From Bacteroidetes bacterium GWF2_33_38 (GTDB lineage: Bacteria; Bacteroidota; Bacteroidia; Bacteroidales; GWF2-33-38), in NCBI GenBank assembly GCA_001769505.1, contig MEOF01000004.1, forward strand, positions 1-43,671: a DNA stretch of 43,671 nt. Reading direction: 5' to 3'. How positions within the stretch are numbered: position 1 is the first letter of the stretch; each line of letters starts with the position of its first letter. Below, in pieces: positions 26,873-35,564 of the stretch. Made by a program: the position numbers and the translations under genes. The notes beneath the pieces are model-generated. The model was not told the DNA's origin and made no database searches. It saw only the letters and a list, made by a program, of their open reading frames with translations.

Positions 26873-27976
26873 ATGCAAAAAATTATATGTTCGATTATAC
26901 TTTTGCTGACATTTTTCTTTTTTGGGTGTCAAAATCCTGTAATAGAAAAGAATCCTTCTAAAAACAATTTAGATTCTATTAAATTAGAAAACGATTCAAC
27001 TATTGCAAAAGAGAATGAAAAGGCAATCATTTCTGAGATTGAACAGATTATGATTTCTGCCGGATTAATTAATGTTAATTCGCTTGATTCGACAATAAAA
27101 GTTGATTTAAAATATTCGACCAAAAATAATTTTATTGGATTTGTTTTATACGATACAAACTTCAATGCTTGTTATTTACAAAAATCGGTTGCCGAAAAAT
27201 TAGCGAATGCACAAAAAATACTTTGCGATTCAATGCCAAATTATTCTTTAATCGTTTACGATGCTACTCGCCCCTTGAGCGTTCAGCAAATGATGTGGGA
27301 TTCGATAAAAGTTTCAAATAAGGAAAGACCCAAATATGTTTCAAATCCTAAATATGGTTCGTTGCATAATTTCGGAGCGGCGGTTGATGTTAGTATCGTT
27401 GATGCAAACAAAAAACCGTTGGATATGGGAACTCCATACGATTCGTTTGACGAATTGGCTTATCCAATTATGGAAAAAGAAAATTTTGAAAAAGGATTAT
27501 TATCTGAAACACAAATAAATAATCGCAAACTTTTGCGTTATTGCATGTACAAAGCTGGCTTTTTTAACATTCAAACTGAATGGTGGCATTTTAACGATTG
27601 TTACAGAAAAGAAGCTCGAAAAAAATATGCTATGATTCTAAACCATAAACTTCCTAAAGAAGAGCAAGCTTTGATTGCTGAAAATGTTGTTGAGCCAACA
27701 CCCGAAAATAAAGAAGTAAATATTACATTTCAAATTCAAATTTTGGCTGTAAAAAAACGATATTCGGTTGATGATAAAATGTTTAAAGGATTGAAAGTTT
27801 TCATGTATCAACACAACGGAATGTACAAATACACAACCGGGCAAATGACCAATATAGAAGAAGCATATGTAAAACGAACCGAAATTTTGGAACTTGGTTT
27901 CGACCAAGCATTTATTGCAGCTTTTAATAATGGTGAACGAATCGGAATTAAAGATGCCATTGAATTATTGAACTAA
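26873..27976 (+). CDS. VanX-like D-Ala-D-Ala dipeptidase lipoprotein with SPOR-like tail
   Basis: A 367-aa lipoprotein (lipobox FFGC, Cys19). The peptidase M15D domain covers about 60-260: R133 in YDATRPLS, zinc ligands H165 (SLHNFG), D172 (AAVDVS) and H239, and the catalytic base E236 (TEWWHF). These are the residues of VanX/DdpX, which cleave D-alanyl-D-alanine. The C-terminal 85 residues (283-367; TFQIQILAVKKRYS, FKGLKVFMYQHNGMYKYTTG, AFIAAFNNGERI) match the SPOR-like peptidoglycan-binding tail of Bacteroidota amidases. This arrangement points to cell-wall turnover, not glycopeptide resistance. It is first in a run with a sugar transporter (16-bp gap) and murI. Confidence 0.9.
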   Translation: MQKIICSIILLLTFFFFGCQNPVIEKNPSKNNLDSIKLENDSTIAKENEKAIISEIEQIMISAGLINVNSLDSTIKVDLKYSTKNNFIGFVLYDTNFNACYLQKSVAEKLANAQKILCDSMPNYSLIVYDATRPLSVQQMMWDSIKVSNKERPKYVSNPKYGSLHNFGAAVDVSIVDANKKPLDMGTPYDSFDELAYPIMEKENFEKGLLSETQINNRKLLRYCMYKAGFFNIQTEWWHFNDCYRKEARKKYAMILNHKLPKEEQALIAENVVEPTPENKEVNITFQIQILAVKKRYSVDDKMFKGLKVFMYQHNGMYKYTTGQMTNIEEAYVKRTEILELGFDQAFIAAFNNGERIGIKDAIELLN

Positions 27977-27992
27977 TTAATTATTAAAAAAT

Positions 27993-29255
27993 ATGAAGAA
28001 CAGCGAATCGAATTATGGATGGAAACCAATTGCAATAATTGGAGTTTTATTTTTTATTATGGGATTTATTACATGGTTGAATGCAACCTTGATTCCATAT
28101 TTAAAACTAGCGTGTGAACTCAGTAATTTTGAATCGTTTTTTGTAACATTCGCTTTCTATATATCTTATTTTGTAATGGCTTTGCCATCGTCGTGGGTAT
28201 TGAATAAGTCAGGATTTAAAAATGGCATGAGTTTGGGTTTAATTGTAATGGGATTGGGTGCTTTAATGTTTATTCCTGCTGCATATTCTCGAACATACGA
28301 ATTGTTTCTGTTTGGTTTGTTTTTGTTGGGAACAGGACTCGCCGTTTTACAAACTGCATCGAATCCGTATGTTACTATACTTGGACCTATCGAAAGTGCA
28401 GCCAAACGAATTAGCATAATGGGAACAGCCAACAAAATTGCAGGAATTATTAGTCCGATAGTTTTAGGAGCTTTTGTTTTAAAAGGAACCGATTCACTTG
28501 AACAACGTTTATCAACGCTTTCGCTATCGGAAAAAACAGCGGAACTTAATTTATTAGCCGAAAGGGTAATAAATCCGTATGTTTTTATGGCTGTAATATT
28601 ATTTATCTTAGCACTGATGATTCGATTTTCGAATTTACCAATTGTAAATGCTGAAAATGAAGAAATGTCAGAAGCACAGGGTAAAAAAAGCTTGGTTCAA
28701 TACACATACTTATGGTTTGGAGTTTTAGCAATATTTGTATATGTTGGCGTAGAAGTAATTGCCGTTGATACACTAATCAGTTATGGAAAATGGTGGGGTT
28801 TTGAAATGTCACAAGCGAAATTTTTCTCATCAATTACAATGGCAGCAATGATTGTAGGGTATTTTACAGGTATAGTAGCTATTCCTAAATATATAAAACA
28901 AGAAAAAGCATTGGCTTTATTTTCGATATTAGGAATATTATTTTCAATATTGGCAATTTTCACAACAGGATTTACTTCCGTTTTATTCATAGCCTTGCTT
29001 GGTTTTGCAAATTCGATTATGTGGCCTGCAATTTGGCCTCTTGCAATTGATGGATTAGGAAAATACACTAAAATTGGTTCAGCATTATTAGTAATGGCAA
29101 TTGCTGGCGGAGCCTTAATTCCTCTGTTATATGGTTATTTAGTCGATATTGTTGATGCTCGCATTGCATATTCAATTTTAATTCCGGGATATTTTTATTT
29201 GTTGTTTTTTGCAATCAAAGGTCATAAAATAGGGAAAATAAAAATATCTCAATAA
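27993..29255 (+). CDS. FucP/GluP-family sugar MFS transporter
   Basis: A 420-aa proton-coupled sugar importer with 12 predicted helices. The family signature is strong: FFIMGFITWLNATLIPYLK (16-34), FFVTFAFYISYFVMALPSSW (45-64), GTGLAVLQTASNPYVTILGP and the RISIMGTANKIAGIISP stretch. The family includes importers of fucose, glucose/galactose and, as NagP, N-acetylglucosamine. Between a D,D-dipeptidase and murI, an amino sugar from peptidoglycan is a sensible guess, but the sequence alone does not decide the substrate. Confidence 0.9.
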   Translation: MKNSESNYGWKPIAIIGVLFFIMGFITWLNATLIPYLKLACELSNFESFFVTFAFYISYFVMALPSSWVLNKSGFKNGMSLGLIVMGLGALMFIPAAYSRTYELFLFGLFLLGTGLAVLQTASNPYVTILGPIESAAKRISIMGTANKIAGIISPIVLGAFVLKGTDSLEQRLSTLSLSEKTAELNLLAERVINPYVFMAVILFILALMIRFSNLPIVNAENEEMSEAQGKKSLVQYTYLWFGVLAIFVYVGVEVIAVDTLISYGKWWGFEMSQAKFFSSITMAAMIVGYFTGIVAIPKYIKQEKALALFSILGILFSILAIFTTGFTSVLFIALLGFANSIMWPAIWPLAIDGLGKYTKIGSALLVMAIAGGALIPLLYGYLVDIVDARIAYSILIPGYFYLLFFAIKGHKIGKIKISQ

Positions 29256-29297
29256 GATAATACAATCATTTGTTCACAAAAACTTGCAGACAATAAA

Positions 29298-30086
29298 ATG
29301 AATACAAAACCAATTGGCGTTTTCGACTCAGGCTTTGGAGGAATTTCGGTTTGGCGAGAAATAGTTAAAGAACTTCCTAATGAATCGACAATCTATTATG
29401 CCGATTCAAACAATTGTCCTTATGGTCAAAAATCGCAAGATGAAATTATAAAACTCGCAACTGCGATTACCGATTTTTTATTAACAAAATCGTGTAAAAT
29501 AATCGTAGTCGCCTGCAATACAGCAACTGCCGCTGCAATAGATTTTCTTAGAAACAACTATCCGATAAAATTTATCGGCATGGAGCCTGCGGTTAAACCT
29601 GCCGCTCTGCTTTCTAAAACAGGGAACATTGGAATTCTTGCTACAAAAGGAACTCTTGAAGGGCGACTTTTTAAAGAAACCTCTCAAAAATATGCGGGAG
29701 GAATAAACGTACACGTTCAAGTTGGCGAAGGACTTGTTGAGAAGGTTGAACTTGGAGAAGAAGCTAGTATGGAAACAATTTGTCTACTTACAAAATATAT
29801 TCAGCCCATGATTGATAAAAATATCGATCACTTGGTTTTAGGGTGCACTCATTATCCTTTTTTGTCCGATTCGATTGAAAAAATTACAAAAAGAAAAATC
29901 AAACTTATCGACCCGGCTAATGCTGTTGCAATACAAACTAAACGACTATTGACCGAAAATAATATGTTAAATTCAGAAAGAAATCATTTTAATCATACTT
30001 TTTACAATAACGGAGGAAATAAAGATGTTTTACTTAATATTTTAGCTAAAGAAAAAATTGCTAATGTTGAAATCGTGAATCTTTAA
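29298..30086 (+). CDS. murI: Glutamate racemase MurI
   Basis: Interconverts L- and D-glutamate to supply D-Glu for peptidoglycan. The 262-aa length is typical. Both catalytic cysteines are present, C73 in VACNTATAAA and C183 in LGCTHYPFL, together with the substrate-binding GVFDSGFGGISV (7-18), YYADSNNCPYG and the GILATKGTL loop. It follows the sugar transporter by 42 bp on the same strand, consistent with a peptidoglycan-linked operon. Confidence 0.97.
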   Translation: MNTKPIGVFDSGFGGISVWREIVKELPNESTIYYADSNNCPYGQKSQDEIIKLATAITDFLLTKSCKIIVVACNTATAAAIDFLRNNYPIKFIGMEPAVKPAALLSKTGNIGILATKGTLEGRLFKETSQKYAGGINVHVQVGEGLVEKVELGEEASMETICLLTKYIQPMIDKNIDHLVLGCTHYPFLSDSIEKITKRKIKLIDPANAVAIQTKRLLTENNMLNSERNHFNHTFYNNGGNKDVLLNILAKEKIANVEIVNL

Positions 30087-30209
30087 ATCAAAAACAAGAA
30101 CACAATCATTGCTCCCATAATTATATTTGTAAAATTCACTTTAATTTCCCTTAATACTCACTTTAATAAAAAATTAGTATCTTCGTCGCTGTACAAATAT
30201 TTATCTCAA

Positions 30210-31418
30210 ATGAGATTTACTGAATTTAATTTACACGACAATTTACTTGAAGCTATTTCATACATGAATTTCGAGAATGCTACCGAAATTCAAGAAAAAG
30301 TAATACCCCTAATTATAAACGGGAAAGACATAATTGCTTGTGCACAAACAGGAACTGGAAAAACGGCAGCTTTTGTTCTTCCAATATTACACAAATTGGC
30401 TGGTAAAAACGAGGATAAAACCAGTACACTTATCATTGTTCCAACTCGCGAACTTGCAATTCAAATCGAACAACAAATTCAAGGTTTTTCATATTTTGTT
30501 TCGGTTAACTCTATTGCAATTTATGGAGGAGGCGACGGAAGTGAATGGCTCGATCAAAAAAATGCCTTAACACAAGGAACAAACATAATTGTTGCAACAC
30601 CAGGAAAATTAATTTCTCATTTGAATATGGGATATGTAAATTTTCAGAATATCGAACATTTAATACTCGACGAAGCAGACAGAATGCTTGATATGGGATT
30701 CTTTGAAGACATTCAAAATATTATTTCGTACATACCCAAAAAGCGACAAACACTAATGTTTAGTGCGACTATGCCTCCCAAAATAAGAACTTTAGCTAAA
30801 AATATTTTAGTCAACCCTATTGAGATTAGTATAGCACTTTCAAAACCAGCTGAAGGCGTTTTACAAGCCGCTTATTTAACCTATGACAATCAAAAAATAC
30901 CGTTAATATTCAGCCTCATCGCAGATAAATCAGAATATAACAGCATTCTAATTTTCAGCTCAACAAAGCGTAAAGTATTTGAAATTTCGCGAACATTGCA
31001 AGGAAAAGGATTTACAGTTGAAGGAATTTCTTCTGATTTAGAGCAAAGCGAAAGAGAAAATGTATTATCACGATTTCGCTCACGCCAAACTAGAGTATTG
31101 GTTGCAACCGATGTTCTAAGTCGTGGAATAGACATAAAAGATATTAATCTTGTTATAAATTTTGATGTCCCCGATGATGCTGAAGATTACGTTCACAGAA
31201 TAGGACGAACAGCCAGAGCGGAAACTACAGGAGTTGCATTGACTTTTATAAATGAGAAAGACATGCAAAAGTTTCAACGTATTGAAAAATTAATCGAAGC
31301 TGAAGTTTACAAACCTAAGTTACCTATAGAAATTGGCGAAGGGCCAAGATGGCAAGTTACCGAAGAACGAAAAAAACGATTCAGTAATAAACGATTTACA
31401 AACAAAAGGAAGTCTTAA
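30210..31418 (+). CDS. DEAD-box RNA helicase
   Basis: A 402-aa RhlE-like helicase. Q motif EIQEKVIP (26-33), motif I AQTGTGKT (45-52), PTRELAIQ, motif II D154-E-A-D157, motif III SAT (185-187), then ATDVLSRGID and HRIGRTARAE. The C-terminal tail beyond the core is short and basic (KKRFSNKRFTNKRKS), as in RNA-binding RhlE/CsdA-type tails. It probably unwinds RNA in ribosome assembly or decay. The stop codon lies 1 bp before the hypA start. A TATCTTCG near 30178 could be a -7 box one base off consensus. Confidence 0.93.
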   Translation: MRFTEFNLHDNLLEAISYMNFENATEIQEKVIPLIINGKDIIACAQTGTGKTAAFVLPILHKLAGKNEDKTSTLIIVPTRELAIQIEQQIQGFSYFVSVNSIAIYGGGDGSEWLDQKNALTQGTNIIVATPGKLISHLNMGYVNFQNIEHLILDEADRMLDMGFFEDIQNIISYIPKKRQTLMFSATMPPKIRTLAKNILVNPIEISIALSKPAEGVLQAAYLTYDNQKIPLIFSLIADKSEYNSILIFSSTKRKVFEISRTLQGKGFTVEGISSDLEQSERENVLSRFRSRQTRVLVATDVLSRGIDIKDINLVINFDVPDDAEDYVHRIGRTARAETTGVALTFINEKDMQKFQRIEKLIEAEVYKPKLPIEIGEGPRWQVTEERKKRFSNKRFTNKRKS

Positions 31419-31419
31419 A

Positions 31420-31767
31420 ATGCACGAATTATCAATTGCACAAAGCATTGTTGAAATTGTTGAAGAAGAAGCTAAAAAACAAAATGCTACTTCAGTTAAT
31501 AAACTCATTCTTGAAATTGGAACTATGTCGGGAATAGTTGTCGAAGCTCTTGAATTTGCAATGGAAGAAGTTATAAAAAACACATGTCTTTCAAATGCAA
31601 AAATCGATATCGAAGAAATTAAAGCTATTGCAGTTTGTGAAATGTGCCAAACGGAATTTGAAACTTTCGATTTGTACTCTCCATGTCCGAAGTGTAATCA
31701 TTTGTATTCTAATATCATAAAGGGAAAAGAATTAAGAATCAAATCAATCGTTATCTTCGGGAAATAA
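31420..31767 (+). CDS. hypA: Hydrogenase/urease nickel insertion protein HypA
   Basis: A 115-aa nickel metallochaperone when started at the ATG at 31420; the longer open frame overlaps the helicase gene. The invariant N-terminal MHELSIAQSIVEIVE supplies the nickel ligand His2. The zinc site has two CxxC pairs, C73-x2-C76 and C89-x2-C92. HypA helps load nickel into [NiFe] hydrogenase (with HypB). No hydrogenase, hypB or other hyp gene is in the window, so it is separated from its usual cluster or serves another nickel enzyme. It is 1 bp behind the DEAD-box helicase, so the two are co-transcribed. Confidence 0.93.
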   Translation: MHELSIAQSIVEIVEEEAKKQNATSVNKLILEIGTMSGIVVEALEFAMEEVIKNTCLSNAKIDIEEIKAIAVCEMCQTEFETFDLYSPCPKCNHLYSNIIKGKELRIKSIVIFGK

Positions 31768-31880
31768 AATTTAACCCAATCCTTTTTGATTTATTGGAAT
31801 GAATTTCAACCATAATTGAAATTTCCGTCAACTTTACCCAAAAACACATTGTTCAATTAGCAATGGACGCAATATCAATT

Positions 31881-33374
31881 TTACTCAAAAATTTTAAATG
31901 CTACAGCAGATAAATATCCAGCTAAAGTAGCAAGTCCAACTACTTTTTGTCCGCCAATATGAACGGCTTCCGGAATCATTGTTTGAGCAATCATAGTTAG
32001 CATTGCACCAGCAGCTAATCCCTCAACTCCAATCATAAGCGTTTCGGGAATTGATGTACTGAAATAAAATCCAAAAACTGCACCAACAGCTGTCATAACC
32101 ATTAATGAAATCCAAAGCATTAATATTTTGAATGTTTTCCAACCCATTTTTTTCATTCCAATGCTGCTCGACATTGCCTCAGGAAAATTTGAAAGAAACA
32201 AGCCTGCAATAAGCGTATATGGAATAACTTCGGTAAGCGATGGATCGACACTAACTAATTTTGTCATTAAAATAATTAAAAATCCTGCTCCTATTACAAA
32301 ACTTTCGGGAATACCATCAAGGAAAATGCCAAGCCAGATTGCCATTGGAGCAGAATTATTTTCTTTTACGGTTTTATCAATCTCTTGTTGTGTCGGCATT
32401 TTATTGGAGTGATGCAATTCATCAATTGCATGATTTGACCACGATTTTGAATCTTCGGTTTCGTGTCCTTCGATAAAGTGTGAAATTTCATCCATTTCTT
32501 TATTTGCGTATTCCTTAACTAATTTTTCAAGTTCGGGAACTTGGCTTCTAATTTTGTCGAAGTCGTCGTTCAATAATTCGAATGCACGAACATTCGTTTT
32601 TGCAATCGCTGTAACATTGCTTGAAATATATTCTAACATTGATATTTCACCTATTATATCTCCAGGTTTTATTACTTTTAAAACTTTCCCGTTTTTAGTT
32701 AGTTCTATTTCACCATGTTCGAGAATATACATTCCTCCAGCAATTTCGCCATCGTTAAAAATAATTTCGCCATGCTTAAAATTTACTATCTTAATATAAT
32801 GAATCAACATATTAATATGTTCCTTCGGAATTTGTCTGAAAAATTCAATTCGCGAAAGCTTTTTCAACATTTTTTTAAATTGTACGAATCGGATATAATT
32901 AATATGAGTAATGGTGGTTGATACTTTTCGAAGATAACCACCTTTAGAGTTAAGCATTTCATTAAGAATATAAAAAAATACTCCGCCAACAACGCACCCA
33001 ATAATCAAAGAAATCATATTATAAAGAGCATGATGATTTTGTGGGGTAACTCCTTCCATATTTCCTTCTTCAACAACCATTTGAACTGTAGGAGCAATTA
33101 ATTCGATGCTCAAAGCTGCAAGTAAGGCTCCGCCACCAAAGGCTGTAAAAATAGCCGTAACTTTAGGACTCGGTTTCCAAATTAGTCCCAATATCGAACC
33201 CAAAGGTAAAGATATCGCACTTAAACCGCCCAGCATTAATGCCCAATAAGCATATTTTACATTATCATGAGCTTTTTCCAGTCCAACCTCAACATTATCG
33301 TTTGTTGCAAATAAAACAAAAGGGAATAAAAATGCTAGCGTGAGCAAAATAAATTTCAAGTTTTGTTTGTGCAT
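31881..33374 (-). CDS. ZIP-type transporter with inserted cyclic-nucleotide-binding-like domain
   Basis: A 497-aa membrane protein. Residues 1-24 look like a signal peptide or extra helix. TM1-TM3 lie at about 42-66, 72-95 and 117-140. Then comes a CNB-like jelly roll (about 175-290: HGEIIFNDGEIAGGMYILEHG, IKPGDIIGEISMLE) and a His-rich linker (298-322, five His). The ZIP core resumes with GIFLDGIPESFVIG (349-362), LFLSNFPEAMSSSIG (392-406) and EGLAAGAMLTMIAQTMIPEA (451-470). So the CNB domain occupies the cytoplasmic TM3-TM4 loop. In the phosphate cassette the Glu is present (G242-E243) but the Arg expected about ten residues on is Ser/Asn. The ZIP metal motif HNIPEG has become LDGIPES. Function as a metal carrier is likely but altered. 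Confidence 0.85.
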   Translation of the reverse strand: MHKQNLKFILLTLAFLFPFVLFATNDNVEVGLEKAHDNVKYAYWALMLGGLSAISLPLGSILGLIWKPSPKVTAIFTAFGGGALLAALSIELIAPTVQMVVEEGNMEGVTPQNHHALYNMISLIIGCVVGGVFFYILNEMLNSKGGYLRKVSTTITHINYIRFVQFKKMLKKLSRIEFFRQIPKEHINMLIHYIKIVNFKHGEIIFNDGEIAGGMYILEHGEIELTKNGKVLKVIKPGDIIGEISMLEYISSNVTAIAKTNVRAFELLNDDFDKIRSQVPELEKLVKEYANKEMDEISHFIEGHETEDSKSWSNHAIDELHHSNKMPTQQEIDKTVKENNSAPMAIWLGIFLDGIPESFVIGAGFLIILMTKLVSVDPSLTEVIPYTLIAGLFLSNFPEAMSSSIGMKKMGWKTFKILMLWISLMVMTAVGAVFGFYFSTSIPETLMIGVEGLAAGAMLTMIAQTMIPEAVHIGGQKVVGLATLAGYLSAVAFKIFE

Positions 33375-33519
33375 AATAATCGTTTTTTTTGGTAAAAATA
33401 TTTGACTAAAATATAAATTAAATATTTATTATACAATTAATTCGAGCTTGTTGTTCAATTAAATTTTACGAATTACATGGGAGTGTTTACGAGTAGGTTA
33501 CAGAAACATATTAAGATTC

Positions 33520-34800
33520 TCAATAGTCGTATTTATCCTTCCAAAATTTTGAAAGTTTTTCTCGAATTTCTTTCTCTTTGCTGTTATTTTGAGGATTATA
33601 AATAATTTTCGTTCTGATTTGTTCGGGCAAAAACTCTTCTTCAACAAAATTATTCTCGTAACTGTGAGCATATTTGTAGCCTTTTCCATAACCCAAATCT
33701 TTCATAAGTTTGGTTGGAGCATTTCTAATATTCAATGGAACAGGTAAATCCCCCGTTTCTTTAACTAGTTTTTGAGCATCGTTTATGGCTTGATATGCCG
33801 AATTACTTTTTGGCGAAGTTGCCAAATAAATAGCCGTTTGCGAAAGAATTATTCTCGATTCGGGGTAACCAATCATATTTACAGCTTGAAAACAATTTGT
33901 AGCCAGCAACAAGGCATTTGGATTAGCCAAACCAATATCTTCGGAAGCTAAAATTACAAGACGGCGAGCAATAAATTTCACATCTTCTCCGCCCTCAATC
34001 ATTCTTGCCAACCAATAAACAGCAGCATTTGGGTCGCTCCCTCGAATTGATTTTATAAAAGCGGAAATAATGTCGTAGTGATTTTCGCCGTTTTTATCGT
34101 ACGTTGCAATGTTTTCTTGAATTTTTTCAACAACTTTTTCGTTTGTAATTATAATGTCGTTCGACTCTTCTGAACTAACAATTAATTCGAGAATATTTAA
34201 TAATTTGCGAGCATCTCCGCCAGAATATCGAAGCATTGCATCGGTTTCTTCGAGCTTAATGTTCAAGGTTTTAAGATGAAAATCTTTACCAATTGCTTGT
34301 TTTAACAAATCATTTAATTCTTCTTTTTCGAGATGTTTCAACGTGTATATTTGACAGCGAGACAGCAAGGGCGAAATTACTTCAAATGAAGGATTTTCGG
34401 TTGTAGCTCCAATCAAGGTAACAATTCCTTGTTCAACGGCTCCTAACAAAGAATCTTGTTGCGATTTGCTAAATCGATGAATTTCATCAATGAAAAGAAT
34501 TGGTGGTGGCGTGTCGAAAAATTTTTGATTTTTAGCTTTTTCAAAAACATCTCGCACATCTTTTACTCCTGAATTTATTGCACTTAGCGTGTAGAAAGGG
34601 CGATTTAGATGAAGCGATATTAAATGAGCCAATGTAGTTTTACCTACTCCCGGAGGTCCCCATAAAATAATAGATGGAATATTTTTAGAATCCACAATTT
34701 TTCGAAGAATCCCTTTTTGCCCAATCAAATGCTTTTGCCCAATATAATCGTCAAAAGTTTTAGGACGCAGACGTTCGGCTAATGGAATTGAAATATTCAT
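33520..34800 (-). CDS. rarA: Replication-associated recombination ATPase RarA (MgsA)
   Basis: A 426-aa clamp-loader-like AAA+ ATPase acting at stalled replication forks. Walker A GPPGVGKTT (48-56), Walker B ILFIDEIHRF (101-110, D105-E106), sensor 1 in LIGATTENPSFEV and the SRC-containing LLSRCQIYTL are present. The C-terminal half has the MgsA tetramerisation region with RGSDPNAAVYWLARMIEGGED and the VPLNIRNAPTKLMKDLGYGKGYKYAH block. The length is usual. It is upstream of the ZIP/CNB gene on the same strand but separated by 145 bp. Confidence 0.95.
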   Translation of the reverse strand: MNISIPLAERLRPKTFDDYIGQKHLIGQKGILRKIVDSKNIPSIILWGPPGVGKTTLAHLISLHLNRPFYTLSAINSGVKDVRDVFEKAKNQKFFDTPPPILFIDEIHRFSKSQQDSLLGAVEQGIVTLIGATTENPSFEVISPLLSRCQIYTLKHLEKEELNDLLKQAIGKDFHLKTLNIKLEETDAMLRYSGGDARKLLNILELIVSSEESNDIIITNEKVVEKIQENIATYDKNGENHYDIISAFIKSIRGSDPNAAVYWLARMIEGGEDVKFIARRLVILASEDIGLANPNALLLATNCFQAVNMIGYPESRIILSQTAIYLATSPKSNSAYQAINDAQKLVKETGDLPVPLNIRNAPTKLMKDLGYGKGYKYAHSYENNFVEEEFLPEQIRTKIIYNPQNNSKEKEIREKLSKFWKDKYDY

Positions 34801-35021
34801 GTGTTAAAATTACAATTTTTTTTTGAAATTAGAGTATTGTGGAAATAAGCGAATGAGAGGCTGCTTAAATTTTGTAAATGCATGTTGTTATCACATTGAT
34901 TCATACAGATTACAAATCTATTCCATTTCATATTATTTATTTTTGCTATTGTGGATTATTTTTTAATGTGATTTATTAAATATTTTTTACAAGCTCTTAA
35001 TTAAATTGAAAATATTTAAAA

Positions 35022-35029
35022 TAAATTTG
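35022..35029 (+). promoter_or_regulatory. Candidate -7 box (TAAATTTG) before the HXXEE gene
   Basis: A perfect TAnnTTTG only 11 bp before the start codon at 35041, so the transcript would have a very short leader. No TTTG box stands at the right distance upstream. Confidence 0.4.
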
Positions 35030-35040
35030 AACTTTGCAGA

Positions 35041-35559
35041 ATGAATACCTTGCAGCATTTTAAAAATATACCTTTTAAAATATTCCCTATTTTGTTGATT
35101 GTTTTATATGTTCCTTTTCATTTATTTGAAGAAGCATATTTCAATTTTCCGTTTTGGATGTTTGAACATTATAATTTACCAAAACCACTAAGTTATGAGC
35201 ATTGGCTGATAAATAATTCATTTTTCTTTATCGTACTCCTTATTGGCTTAATACTATTTTTAATAAATAAATCAAACAATCTATTTATTGGATTCGGAAT
35301 TTTAATATGGGGCTTTATGAATAGCATGGAGCATATTTTATTTAGTATTCTTGACCTTCAACTTTCACCCGGTTTTTTCACTGCCATCTTTTTTCTGATA
35401 ATTTTTGGATTAGGATTATTAAAATTATTGAAGAGTAAATTGTTGAATTTAAGGCTTGTAATTAAATCAATTTTAATTGCAGCTATTTATTGGATAATTC
35501 CGATTATTGTTATCATAATGCTTGGCTCACATTTAGTTAAAGCCTTTCCTTTCAATTAA
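35041..35559 (+). CDS. HXXEE-domain membrane protein
   Basis: A 172-aa integral membrane protein with about four helices (13-27, 60-78, 82-120, 135-160). It carries the name-giving motif H27-L-F-E30-E31, and further conserved-looking His/Glu pairs at EHW (53-55) and MEHI (96-99), all near membrane boundaries. Such clustered His/Glu residues suggest metal binding in the membrane, but no activity is known to me for the family. It is 5 bp before an MFS transporter gene, so the two are co-transcribed. Confidence 0.75.
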   Translation: MNTLQHFKNIPFKIFPILLIVLYVPFHLFEEAYFNFPFWMFEHYNLPKPLSYEHWLINNSFFFIVLLIGLILFLINKSNNLFIGFGILIWGFMNSMEHILFSILDLQLSPGFFTAIFFLIIFGLGLLKLLKSKLLNLRLVIKSILIAAIYWIIPIIVIIMLGSHLVKAFPFN

Positions 35560-35564
35560 GAAAA

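Noticed and set aside
26873-27976. VanX as vancomycin resistance
   Set aside because: No vanH, vanA or vanRS neighbours; the lipobox and SPOR-like tail point to general wall turnover, and Gram-negative cells do not need it for glycopeptides.
30087-30209. A riboswitch or attenuator before the DEAD-box gene
   Set aside because: The 123-bp gap is A/T-rich and I found no stable stem; only a near-consensus -7 box.
31801-31823. AATTTCAA/TTGAAATT inverted repeat as a terminator between hypA and the ZIP/CNB gene
   Set aside because: An 8-bp all-A/T stem except one pair each side, without a following T run; too weak to call.
34835-34955. TATTGTGGA occurring twice (34835 and 34947) upstream of the HXXEE gene
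   Set aside because: A 9-mer repeated over 110 bp in A/T-rich sequence is within chance and neither copy sits at a promoter.
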